A stretch of 64,000 bases of DNA from Caballeronia temeraria (GCF_001544795.2 NZ_FCOI02000005.1:128402-192401); one strand, 5' to 3'. Counted from the stretch's first letter, positions 20,603 through 27,877 are shown. Made by a program: numbers and translations. Notes: a model not told the origin generated them from the letters alone.

Positions 20603-21675
20603 CAGGACTTCGGCTTGACGACGTCGGTTTGTTTGCCCGTGTTGCCGATGACTTCGGTCTTCCAGCGCTCGGTCCAGCCCGCTTTCTTCTGCATGACTTC
20701 GTTCCAGTTGACCGGAATCAGCTTCACGCCCGAGATCGCCTGCTTGACGGCGTCGCCGTTCTTGCCTGCGAGCGGCACGTCGGTGCGGCCCGGAATGCCA
20801 TAGATATCCGGCACCTTCGATTGCACTTCCGACGACATCAGATAGTCGATCAGCTTCTTGCCCGCCGCCTGATTCGGTCCGCTTTTGATGAGACCGATCG
20901 CATACGGAAGCTGGAACGTGGTCGGCGCTTCGCCCGCCTTGTGCGACAGGAAGAGCGGCTTGATCGAGAGACCGCCGTTCGCGGCATCGTCGAGGTCCAT
21001 TTGCAGGTCGCCGTTCGCGAACGCGATTTCGTTACGCGAGAGCAGCACATCGAGATAGCCCGTGCCTTTCGTATGGAACTTGGCGTGTTGCTCGAGATCC
21101 TTCAGGTATTTGAACGCCTGGTCCTCGCCCATCAGCGCGGAAGTCAGGATGATGACGGCCATGCCGTCGCCCGCCGTTGCCGGATTCGAATAGGCGATCT
21201 TGCCCGCGTAGTTCGGATGCAGGAGATCGGCGAAGGTCTTCGGCGCGGCCTTCGTGACTTCGGGATTGATCGCGAACGAGAAATAGTTGTTCACGAACGT
21301 GGCCCATGCGCCGTCCTTTTCCTTCGCGATCGCGGGGACGTTCTTGTAGTTCACGCTCTGATACGGCTGAAGCAAGCCGCCTTGCTGCGCCTGCTGAATG
21401 AACGGCGGCAGCGTGACGAGGACGTCGGCCTTGGGCGAGTCCTTCTCGACGGTCGCGCGGTTCACCACTTCGCCGCTGCCCGCCGTGACGATATTGACCT
21501 TGACGCCTTCCTTCTTCTCGAATGCGGGAAGCACGTCCTTGTACAGATTTTCGAGGCCATCGGCGGTGTAGAGGACGACGGCGTCGGCGGCGTGAGCGGG
21601 CATCGCGGCAAGCAGGGTGAAAGCGGCGGCGAGCGCCGGCAGCACGTTGCGCGCGAAGCGGAAATCGCGGGTCAT
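20602..21675 (-). CDS. phnS: ABC importer periplasmic binding protein, 2-aminoethylphosphonate type (PhnS-like)
   Basis: 357 residues: a Sec signal peptide (cleavage near MPAHA, residue 29) then an extracellular solute-binding family 1 fold related to iron, phosphonate and sulfate binders. VVLYTADGLENLYKDVLPAF and AGSGEVVNRATVEKDSPKAD are characteristic of the aminoethylphosphonate-binding PhnS group. First gene of the operon. The frame stays open for 110 codons upstream, but that part is a piece of an rhs gene and non-coding spacer; the ATG at 21675 starts directly at the signal peptide. No aminoethylphosphonate transaminase or phosphonatase genes are in the window. Confidence 0.8.
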   Translation of the reverse strand: MTRDFRFARNVLPALAAAFTLLAAMPAHAADAVVLYTADGLENLYKDVLPAFEKKEGVKVNIVTAGSGEVVNRATVEKDSPKADVLVTLPPFIQQAQQGGLLQPYQSVNYKNVPAIAKEKDGAWATFVNNYFSFAINPEVTKAAPKTFADLLHPNYAGKIAYSNPATAGDGMAVIILTSALMGEDQAFKYLKDLEQHAKFHTKGTGYLDVLLSRNEIAFANGDLQMDLDDAANGGLSIKPLFLSHKAGEAPTTFQLPYAIGLIKSGPNQAAGKKLIDYLMSSEVQSKVPDIYGIPGRTDVPLAGKNGDAVKQAISGVKLIPVNWNEVMQKKAGWTERWKTEVIGNTGKQTDVVKPKS

Positions 21676-21869
21676 GGTGGTCTCTCGTGTCGGGAATTGA
21701 TGAAGGTCGGTCGCGACCTTCGCCCCGAAATATTGCAGAGATCTGTGACATCGACGTGAACGCGCCACGGTTCGCCAAGCATCTGCACAATTCGCCAAGG
21801 AGGTGAGTTTTAGCTGAGATCTCGGCTTCCGGCGAGTCGCGTATGGCTCGACCAAAGGAACGAAGAACG

Positions 21870-22100
21870 ATGTTCGAGATACCGGACCCTCCGCATCAAC
21901 GTAGGCCGACACCCGCCCGAGCGCGTCGCGCTCCCACCGCTCCGTCTGGCCGGCCGGACTCACATGACTGATGAGGTCGCCCAGCGCGTTGTATTCGTAG
22001 CGCTCCGTCTGCAAGTCGGGCGTATCACCGCCTTGGGCAGACCGGCCGTCCTTGCGGGCCTGGATAAACCAGCGCTTCTGCCGATCGATGCAGCAATATT
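21870..22100 (-). pseudogene. rhs core fragment
   Basis: On the minus strand this stretch encodes YD-repeat sequence in one frame: ARKDGRSAQGGDTPDLQ, then TERYEYNALGDLISHVSPAG and QTERWERDALGRVSAYVDAE. These are typical middle-core repeats of Burkholderia rhs proteins. It has no rhs start, continues without a break into the phnS upstream region, and is cut off at both ends; the outer limits are approximate. It is the outer edge of the scrambled rhs locus and the junction with the ordinary phn operon. Confidence 0.75.
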
Positions 22101-22119
22101 CCCGATCCAGCCTTATGGT

Positions 22120-22788
22120 CTAGTTATTTTTATCTACCATCAAGGCCATTAAAGTCCTCTCTGTTTCAGCGAAATCATCCTGAATGCCATTCATTTTTAT
22201 CGCGCCCAATAGTCTTTCGTGATTCCTGAACAGTTCTCGCATTTCGCTTAATGTTGCGCCCGCACAATATGCGATGACTGGCCCGCGAAGGACTCGATTC
22301 GCGCCGCTTAAAACAAGCGGAACAAGTTTGTCAAATGGCGGGCAATTGAAAACCTCGCTCATGCTTAAATATGAATCAAATTTACTCCAAAACGGCACGC
22401 CGATGTCTTCAAACATTCGAAACCACTCTCCACAGAAAATCTCGGCGCTGTCACTCGGCAAAAGAATTTTCTCAGCGCCGACCCCAGGTAGTTCGTAACC
22501 CAGAGCGTCACTGATAGCGAGAACATTCCCTCCGAGCAGAACGTCCGGACAGACAACATTACGGCAGATTTTCTTAGATATCGAAACAACTTTTCTATTC
22601 GACAAAAAAAACTTGGTCTCAAACGCGACGTGACCAGATCTAACAATTGAATTCAGTGCGCACTCCCAAACCCAATCTCCGCTCCCCTTACGAAACGTCG
22701 ATTTCGTCTTAAAGAAGATCCAACCTTGAGCTTCGAGCATTGAACTTAATTTAGTTAAGACCAGGCTTCTTTTTTTTGAAAGTTCCAC
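22120..22788 (-). CDS. Hypothetical protein, candidate immunity protein
   Basis: 222-residue soluble protein of unrecognised family, AT-rich compared with chromosomal neighbours. The GTG at 22788 is preferred (AGGAGA 4-5 nt before it); an in-frame GTG five codons upstream overlaps the previous small ORF. No signal peptide, no membrane helix. It stands immediately 3' of a short ORF and 5' of an rhs core fragment, the usual place of an rhs immunity gene, so immunity is the best guess. It could equally be an unrelated cargo gene. Confidence 0.45.
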   Translation of the reverse strand: MELSKKRSLVLTKLSSMLEAQGWIFFKTKSTFRKGSGDWVWECALNSIVRSGHVAFETKFFLSNRKVVSISKKICRNVVCPDVLLGGNVLAISDALGYELPGVGAEKILLPSDSAEIFCGEWFRMFEDIGVPFWSKFDSYLSMSEVFNCPPFDKLVPLVLSGANRVLRGPVIAYCAGATLSEMRELFRNHERLLGAIKMNGIQDDFAETERTLMALMVDKNN

Positions 22789-22796
22789 GCTTTCTC

Positions 22797-23024
22797 CTAA
22801 CACGAAGTCCTCACTTCTCTTACCGAAAAACCTGCGCCGCCATTTTTTGCATTAACCAGATCGAGGATTTCTCCGCTTTTTCTGTCTATAACCAAAATCG
22901 GGTTTGGCATGCTTCCCTCTCCACCCTCGCAAAAAATTCGTGGCCCGCGCGAATTTTCTTCGGTTGCGGAAGGATATTGAGCGGATAAGAAAAATAGCAT
23001 CCAAAAATACCAACTTTCGTGCAA
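22797..23024 (-). CDS. Small hypothetical ORF, possible displaced toxin remnant
   Basis: 75 codons from a TTG (or 67 from an internal ATG at MLFFLSAQ), AT-rich. It begins with a hydrophobic stretch and continues GSMPNPILVIDRKSGEILDL. Its stop codon overlaps the possible upstream GTG start of the next gene, giving a toxin/immunity-like pair arrangement. No family is recognised and the ORF may be non-coding or the end of a decayed toxin. Confidence 0.3.
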   Translation of the reverse strand: MHESWYFWMLFFLSAQYPSATEENSRGPRIFCEGGEGSMPNPILVIDRKSGEILDLVNAKNGGAGFSVREVRTSC

Positions 23025-23243
23025 CGAGAATCCAAAGTCGAATATATACTTAAGAAAACCGACGATGAGATCAGTTTTGCGTGTTTTTGCCTTGATTTCC
23101 GTGGTTATTTGTTAACACCATAGTATTAACCCCCCTACCACCCGACATACCGGAAAAATCTCGAGCATATCGTTAATTCCGAGATCATGATCGTCTATTG
23201 AACCCGTTTTTATTGGTCCAGTTCGTCCGCCGGTTGCTAATCT

Positions 23244-23423
23244 AAGCAGCTCAGTTCGACTGTATAGGACCGCTCGAACAAACCGTACCAGCGGCGACCC
23301 GAGCCGCTGCTTTATCCGTGGCTCAAACTCGCCGGACGATGGATCGAGAACGCAGGCTTCACAGCAGGGCAGCGCGTGAGAATCAACGTTGAGCACCGGC
23401 GGCTGACCATTACCGTCGAGTAG
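23244..23423 (+). pseudogene. SymE-like toxin remnant
   Basis: On the plus strand, 51 codons (23268-23423) encode PEPLLYPWLKLAGRWIENAG followed by FTAGQRVRINVEHRRLTITV, a close match to the SymE family AbrB-fold domain. The reading frame has TAG at 23265 and TAA at 23238 and no usable ATG/GTG/TTG start between them, so the N terminus is broken. A GGGCC/GGCCC hairpin follows at 23434-23451. SymE homologues are often found beside rhs loci. It lies antisense to the end of a displaced toxin tail; the minus-strand ORF at 23112-23600 is its shadow. Confidence 0.65.
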
Positions 23424-23796
23424 ACGAACGAAGGGCCGCGTCTGTGGCCCTAGCTTGACCCTGCTTCCTTGCCTGCTTCCATATGACTTCAAATTCTTCA
23501 GCCGACATTTCAATTTTATTTCCTCATTTGACGGCATCTTCATAGGTCTCGGCAAACCATTTCGCCTCCATGGTGCCCTGTCCAGCTTTCCACATGCCAT
23601 CGGTCATCAAGTCTCCGTACTCTGACAGACTCATGCCACGGTAGAGAACCATCAACCCCCACGGATCGATCCACCGAATCGGATTAGGCGCATATTGATA
23701 CAGATTCAACCCACCCGCCAATCCAATCGGATCCTGACTGATGAACCTCCCTGCATGCGGATCATAGTACCGGAACGTGTTGTAGTGCAGCCCGCT
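23410..23796 (-). pseudogene. Displaced rhs tip with ART-like toxin tail, stop codon inside
   Basis: In one minus-strand frame: the rhs core end ([36 protein letters not shown]), the toxin-boundary motif WIDPWGL, then [20 protein letters not shown] and [17 protein letters not shown]. The frame meets TGA at 23524-23526 just after AVK, then stays open for 37 more codons beginning GNKIEMSAEEFEVIW, to a TAA at 23410. A single TGG-to-TGA change would explain it. LYRG with a later WFAE pattern is reminiscent of ADP-ribosyltransferase-type toxins, a tentative assignment. There is no rhs N terminus. It begins directly after the stop codon of the preceding immunity gene, in the same frame. Confidence 0.6.
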
Positions 23797-23797
23797 T
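23654..23797 (-). repeat. 144-bp copy of the rhs core end (repeat copy 1)
   Basis: Matches 25311-25454 over about 144 bp at roughly 88% identity by eye, both on the minus strand. It covers the codons from SGLHYNTF to the toxin boundary WIDP(L/W)GL. It gives the displaced tail homology for recombination into the rhs gene. Confidence 0.85.
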
Positions 23798-24111
23798 TAG
23801 CTTGAGAAACTTCTTTCGTATTTATCCATGTATTCGATATCACAGAATAATTTACAACACCATTTATATGGCTTCATTGGATAAGGATTTTTTATGACCA
23901 CTCCCTCAGCGAAAACATAGTCGCCACCACCACAATCCATAAATAAGTATAGGTAATCACCTTCCGCTATTGATATGTGGCTTCCATAAAAATCAATAAC
24001 TTGATCCGTTTTTGTAAGCCCAACAATGTTCTCATCAAAAGGACGCTCGTTGTCAATATCCGCAAACACTCGCTCCTCTTTCGGTTTGTATTTTCTCTCA
24101 GCAAAGTCCAC
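23797..24111 (-). CDS. Probable immunity protein of displaced toxin module B
   Basis: 104-residue soluble, acidic protein of unrecognised family (YLYLFMDCGGGDYVFAEGVV), AT-rich. The start is a GTG at 24111 inside the end of the preceding toxin-tail ORF (14-nt overlap), with AGAGG a few bases upstream. Small size, acidity, overlap and position directly 3' of a toxin tail are the usual marks of an rhs immunity gene. Its stop codon is followed at once by a copy of the rhs core end. Confidence 0.55.
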   Translation of the reverse strand: MDFAERKYKPKEERVFADIDNERPFDENIVGLTKTDQVIDFYGSHISIAEGDYLYLFMDCGGGDYVFAEGVVIKNPYPMKPYKWCCKLFCDIEYMDKYERSFSS

Positions 24112-24502
24112 TTGTATTGCCTCTTTGTCCCTTCGGAACCGGATTCTGTTTTGTTGGTTGGAACAATTTTTCCGCCTCTTCCGCAGTTAGATTATCAACC
24201 GTGGCATGATTCGCAAGGGAGGTGCCATTAGATGAATTTAGCTTTCCATCCAATGTGACTTTTCCGCCGGCGGCTTCAATCTCCGCTACGGTGGCTACAC
24301 CCACCTGATTATGTTTAAACGGCGTAGCCAGCGTTTCCAAGGAAGCTCCCGGTTTTGCTTGGGTCGATATCCCAGACAGCTTTCCGCCTTCGCCAGCCGT
24401 CACTCCGTTTCCGCCCGTGAAGCTATCCGCTCCGCATGCTCCTGCCCGACAAACCAAGTCGCCGGGTGCAAGAACATCATGTAACCCCAGCGGATCAATG
24501 CA
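24098..24502 (-). pseudogene. Displaced rhs toxin tail (orphan CT, module B)
   Basis: The readable frame starts at 24502 with CIDPLGLHDVLAPGDLVCRA, the rhs boundary motif IDPLGL and no more core than that; a stop codon lies three codons upstream. The tail then runs SFTGGNGVTAGEGGKLSGIS and on to LTAEEAEKLFQPTKQNPVPK, stopping at 24098. It has no start of its own except a TTG at 24457, so it should be silent unless recombined onto an rhs gene. About 130 residues of toxin domain; the family is not recognised, and no catalytic motif can be named. It is paired with the overlapping immunity-like gene. Confidence 0.6.
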
Positions 24503-24568
24503 CGGCCACTATTACCGCTGAATGAGATGAGAGAAGGGGCCACACATGTGTCCCCTCGATAAATAAGA

Positions 24569-24922
24569 CTAGACTGGGTGACGGCCTGTCAAACGAAACG
24601 GATACATCCAAGCTTCATAAGTGTTTTTCTTTAAATCATCACTCCAATTTTTGCTATCGGAAGCCTCTATCTGGTTAATTTTTAAAAGCACGTACCTCTC
24701 ATTACCCTCATTCCCTTTTTCGTAGATCTCAACCTCCAATTTCCCCAGACTCTCTGCATCTAAAAGCTCCTTGAGTGCGCTGTTGATGAACGGGCTTGAT
24801 GCAAAAATATTCGCCTCTATGTCGCTACAGGCAAATTTCAAATACATTATGGCCTTCTTTAGAGCATTAATTTCACTTGCTCTTAAAGAAATGGCTCGTT
24901 GCGGTTCGTCTTTGTCAATCAT
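24569..24922 (-). CDS. Immunity protein for the rhs toxin tail (module A)
   Basis: 117-residue soluble protein of unrecognised family, lower in GC than chromosomal neighbours. The ATG at 24922 overlaps the toxin stop in an ATGA arrangement, so it is translated together with the toxin; a TTG two codons earlier is less likely. A helical N-terminal half (LRASEINALKKAIMYLKFAC) is followed by strands (KLEVEIYEKGNEGNERYVLL). Position, size and coupling make it the cognate cytoplasmic immunity protein, expected to block the ADP-ribosyltransferase-like toxin. A hairpin (GGGG...CCCC) follows at about 24534-24553, without a clear T-run. Confidence 0.7.
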   Translation of the reverse strand: MIDKDEPQRAISLRASEINALKKAIMYLKFACSDIEANIFASSPFINSALKELLDAESLGKLEVEIYEKGNEGNERYVLLKINQIEASDSKNWSDDLKKNTYEAWMYPFRLTGRHPV

Positions 24923-25857
24923 GGACAACCACCTCCTCTAGCATTTATTTGACGATGCGTCATGCCTAATCGTTCTTCATATGACATGCCAGATAAGCCG
25001 GCGTACGGATTCTGGCCTGCATGCAACACTTCGCCAATATTCATTTTTCCTTCGTGGATATACTCAAGTAACGAAGATTGCCTTATATTTGCCATCTGCT
25101 CATCTGTCGCCTTGAATATAACCGCGTAATCACCTCTCCCGGCATACCTTTCGTTTCCGATAAATATATCTCGCTCAACATCTCCAGGTGTCATCAATAT
25201 ATCTGTCAAATAGACTTTTCCAGATGAATTCGGATTAATGGCGCCCGTTTTTAATATGTTGTTTAAGCCGGCTTGGTCGGTGTAGTGAATGAATACCCCT
25301 TCTTCAGTGAGCCCAAGCGGATCAATCCATCCAAACGGATTGGGCGCATACGCATACAGATTCAACCCACCAGCCAATCCAATCGGATCCTGACTGATAA
25401 ACTGCCCCGCATGCGGATCATAGTACCGGAACGTGTTGTAGTGCAGCCCGCTTTCCTCGTCCCAGTACTGCCCCGGCATGCGCAACGCCTGTACGAATGA
25501 CTCGCCCTGCGCCAAATTCGCCTGCACCGCGCCCCACGCCGTATAACGCCCGCTCCACACGAGCCGCCCCTGCGCGTCCGTCACATCGCGAACCGTACCC
25601 GCCGCGTCCGTGTGATAGTAGTGGGTCACCCCCTTCGCATGGCTGGCCGAACGGTCCACTCGCGCCAGCGGCGCATACGCCCGCTTCGGGTCATACACGT
25701 AAGTGCGGCTGCCTGCCTCTCCCTCCCGCTCCTGCACCAGCCGCAAGCCTTCCCACACGAACTGCGTGTGCCGCTCCAGTTGCCGAACCGGGTCAGATAG
25801 CGGAGCATGCGACAGCGGTGCGGAAAGAGCAGCGACATTGATGTGTTCACTTGTCAT
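24919..25857 (-). CDS. Shortened rhs protein with HYD1-type ADP-ribosyltransferase-like C-terminal toxin
   Basis: 312 residues; full rhs proteins exceed 1200. Residues 1-~20 (MTSEHINVAALSAPL) lack rhs repeats. From ~22 the late core appears: [55 protein letters not shown] and the conserved boundary WIDPLGL near 180. The remaining ~130 residues form the toxin: VFIHYTDQAGLNNILKTGAI and GKVYLTDILMTPGDVE resemble the HYD1-signature ADP-ribosyltransferase family (HYT/D motif); this assignment is moderate. The ATG at 25857 overlaps the stop of an upstream 124-codon ORF (ATGA). Without PAAR/N-terminal cargo parts and most of the cocoon it is unlikely to be delivered. Immunity gene overlaps its stop. 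Confidence 0.7.
   Translation of the reverse strand: MTSEHINVAALSAPLSHAPLSDPVRQLERHTQFVWEGLRLVQEREGEAGSRTYVYDPKRAYAPLARVDRSASHAKGVTHYYHTDAAGTVRDVTDAQGRLVWSGRYTAWGAVQANLAQGESFVQALRMPGQYWDEESGLHYNTFRYYDPHAGQFISQDPIGLAGGLNLYAYAPNPFGWIDPLGLTEEGVFIHYTDQAGLNNILKTGAINPNSSGKVYLTDILMTPGDVERDIFIGNERYAGRGDYAVIFKATDEQMANIRQSSLLEYIHEGKMNIGEVLHAGQNPYAGLSGMSYEERLGMTHRQINARGGGCP
25311..25454 (-). repeat. 144-bp rhs core end (repeat copy 2, within the rhs gene)
   Basis: Counterpart of 23654-23797, in the same orientation 1.66 kb away. Recombination between the two would replace the present toxin/immunity module with the displaced one and delete what lies between. Confidence 0.85.
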
Positions 25858-26228
25858 TTTTTGGTCCCGTCGAGATGAAACAGGCTGGCGTTGAATTCGG
25901 GCAACGGACTGTCTATCGCAAGCGCGTGATGTTCGCGGCGCGCAAGCCCGGACGGCACGAAGCGCCGGCGCAAGGCCGCGTCGGCCTGATATTCCGGGGG
26001 CGCGAAGAGCGCCAGGATTTCGGGCGCCGCGCCCACGTTCATGTCGTCCCTGCCGAGTTCGTCCTGGGGGCCAAGCAGACCGATCGCCTCCTCCAGCCGT
26101 TGCGGCTCGGCGAACAGGCCGCTGATCGAAACCTCAGCGTGGGCGATTGCATCGTCATCGGGCGGCGCACCGGGCGTCGCAATGGCCGGCATTGTTATTG
26201 GCGAACTCCCCCAGGAGCCGGACAACAT
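25854..26228 (-). CDS. Hypothetical 124-residue protein translationally coupled to the rhs gene
   Basis: GC-rich ORF with chromosomal codon use, unlike the AT-rich toxin modules. ATG at 26228 (MLSGSWGSSP); the stop TGA overlaps the rhs start (ATGA). Motifs include SISGLFAEPQRLEEAIGLLG and ALRRRFVPSGLARREHHALA; no family is recognised, and there is no signal peptide. In intact rhs loci the gene just upstream often encodes a chaperone or adaptor for rhs secretion, so such a role is possible, but this one lacks the recognisable EagR/DUF1795 pattern. No clear Shine-Dalgarno is visible. Its 5' end lies about 35 nt from the truncated clpV. Confidence 0.5.
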   Translation of the reverse strand: MLSGSWGSSPITMPAIATPGAPPDDDAIAHAEVSISGLFAEPQRLEEAIGLLGPQDELGRDDMNVGAAPEILALFAPPEYQADAALRRRFVPSGLARREHHALAIDSPLPEFNASLFHLDGTKK

Positions 26229-26262
26229 GGAGTAAGACGAGTCAAGCGCTGCGCAGTAATGC

Positions 26263-27297
26263 GCGTGCATCGTCGCTGCAATCGTGTCGGACTGGACCGG
26301 TATTCCCGCCGGCCGCATGCTTACCGACGAGATCGCCGCCGTGAGAACGCTGTCCTCCACGCTCGCGAAACGCGTGATCGGCCAGCACGACGCGCTGCAG
26401 CAGATCAGCGAGCGCGTGCAGACCGCGCGCGCTGGCCTTTCCGATCCGAAGAAGCCGCTCGGTATCTTCCTGCTCGCCGGGCCTTCGGGCATCGGCAAGA
26501 CAGAGACCGCGCTCGCGCTCGCCGAAGCGCTCTATGGCGGCGAGCAGAACCTCATCACCATCAACATGAGTGAGTATCAGGAGGCGCACACCGTTTCCGG
26601 ACTCAAAGGTGCGCCGCCCGGCTATATCGGCTACGGCGAAGGCGGCGTGCTGACCGAGGCAGTCCGACGCCGCCCTTACTCCGTGGTATTGCTCGACGAG
26701 ATCGAGAAGGCACATCGCGACGTGCACGAAGTGTTCTTCCAGGTCTTCGACAAGGGCTACATGGAAGACGGCGATGGCCGCTACATCGATTTCCGTAACA
26801 CGACGATCCTGCTGACCACGAACGCAGCAGCGGAACTTACGGCGGGCCTGTGCGCCGACGCCACACTCGCGCCCGATCAGGACGCACTGCGCGCCGCGCT
26901 CGCGCCGGAGTTGCTCAAGACCTTTCCGGCGGCGTTTCTTGGCCGCATGACGGTCGTTCCCTACCGCCCACTTGCTCACGATTCGCTTGCGAGCATCGTG
27001 CGCCTGCATCTGAATCGCGTCGTGCGCCGAATGGACGATGCGCACGGCATCACGCTCGGATTCAGCGAGCGTCTCGTCGACTACATCATCGGCCGGTGTC
27101 TCGTGCAGGAAACCGGCGCGCGCGTGCTGATCGGTTTCATCGATCAGTATGTGCTGCCGCGTCTGTCCGCACTCTGGCTCGATGCGTTCTCCGGCAAACG
27201 TTCGATCGCGCGCATCGACATCGGCATCGGGGATGCCGAGGCCGCGCCATCGAGCGCCATCGTCATCACGTCGGCCGAAACGCACGCGGCCTCTTAA
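26263..27297 (+). pseudogene. clpV: Truncated T6SS ATPase ClpV/TssH, C-terminal half only
   Basis: Homology begins abruptly at about 26266 (CIVAAIVSDWTGIPAGRM), which corresponds to the linker before the second AAA+ ring, roughly residue 550 of a ~880-residue ClpV. The N-domain, the first ATPase module and the middle domain are missing; an in-frame TAA lies at 26257. The second ATPase domain is intact: Walker A GPSGIGKTETALAL, pore loop GAPPGYIGYGEGG, Walker B VVLLDEIEKAH. A GTG at 26284 could start a 337-residue fragment, but without the N-domain it could not bind contracted sheaths. ClpV normally recycles the VipA/B sheath by unfolding. The breakpoint coincides with the edge of the rhs block. 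Confidence 0.85.
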
Positions 27298-27322
27298 TGC
27301 TTCCTCATTCAAGGAGACATGC

Positions 27323-27877
27323 ATGTCCCGAAGCAACAGCAGTAACAGCAACAGTTCACAGAAGTTCATCGCGCGCAATCGTGCGCCACGCGTGCAGATC
27401 GAATACGACGTCGAGGTCTATGGTTCCGAAAAGAAGGTGGAACTGCCATTCGTGATGGGCGTCCTCGCCGATCTGTCCGGCAAGCCTGTGGAGCCGCTCC
27501 CGCCCGTGGCAGACCGGCGCTTTCTCGACATCGACATCGACAATTTCGACGAGCGCATGAAGGCCATCAAGCCGCGCGTCGCCTTTTCCGTGCCGAATAC
27601 GCTCACAGGCGATGGCCAGTTGATGGTCGACATGACCTTCGAGAGCATCGAAGACTTTTCGCCTGCAGCCGTCGCGAGGAAGGTCGATTCGCTGAACCAG
27701 TTGCTGCAGGCGCGCACCCAGCTCGCGAACCTGCAGACCTATATGGACGGCAAATCAGGAGCGGAAGCGCTCGTCACCAAGCTGCTTGCGGACCCGGCGT
27801 TGCTCAAATCGCTTGCCGCCGCACCCAAGCCTGCAGCCGCCGGCGACAGCGGCGAGACACCGCCCACGCTGAACTAG
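27323..27877 (+). CDS. tssB: T6SS contractile sheath small subunit TssB (VipA)
   Basis: 184-residue sheath protomer; N-terminal low-complexity Ser/Asn stretch, then RAPRVQIEYDVEVYGSEKKV and ELPFVMGVLADLSGKP, the family signature, followed by DRRFLDIDIDNFDERMKAIK. It assembles with TssC into the cytoplasmic contractile tube. AAGGAG at 27311 precedes the ATG at 27323. It lies 25 nt after the clpV remnant, so any upstream promoter was probably lost with the deletion, unless one lies within the remnant. Confidence 0.95.
   Translation: MSRSNSSNSNSSQKFIARNRAPRVQIEYDVEVYGSEKKVELPFVMGVLADLSGKPVEPLPPVADRRFLDIDIDNFDERMKAIKPRVAFSVPNTLTGDGQLMVDMTFESIEDFSPAAVARKVDSLNQLLQARTQLANLQTYMDGKSGAEALVTKLLADPALLKSLAAAPKPAAAGDSGETPPTLN

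Noticed and set aside
21676..22014. N-terminal extension of the PhnS-like protein
   Set aside because: The first ~45 codons are rhs YD repeats and the rest is spacer; the signal peptide starts at 21675.
23112..23600. 162-codon minus-strand ORF that could be read as an immunity gene for toxin tail C
   Set aside because: It is antisense to the SymE-like remnant, which explains its open frame; its own product has no protein-like pattern.
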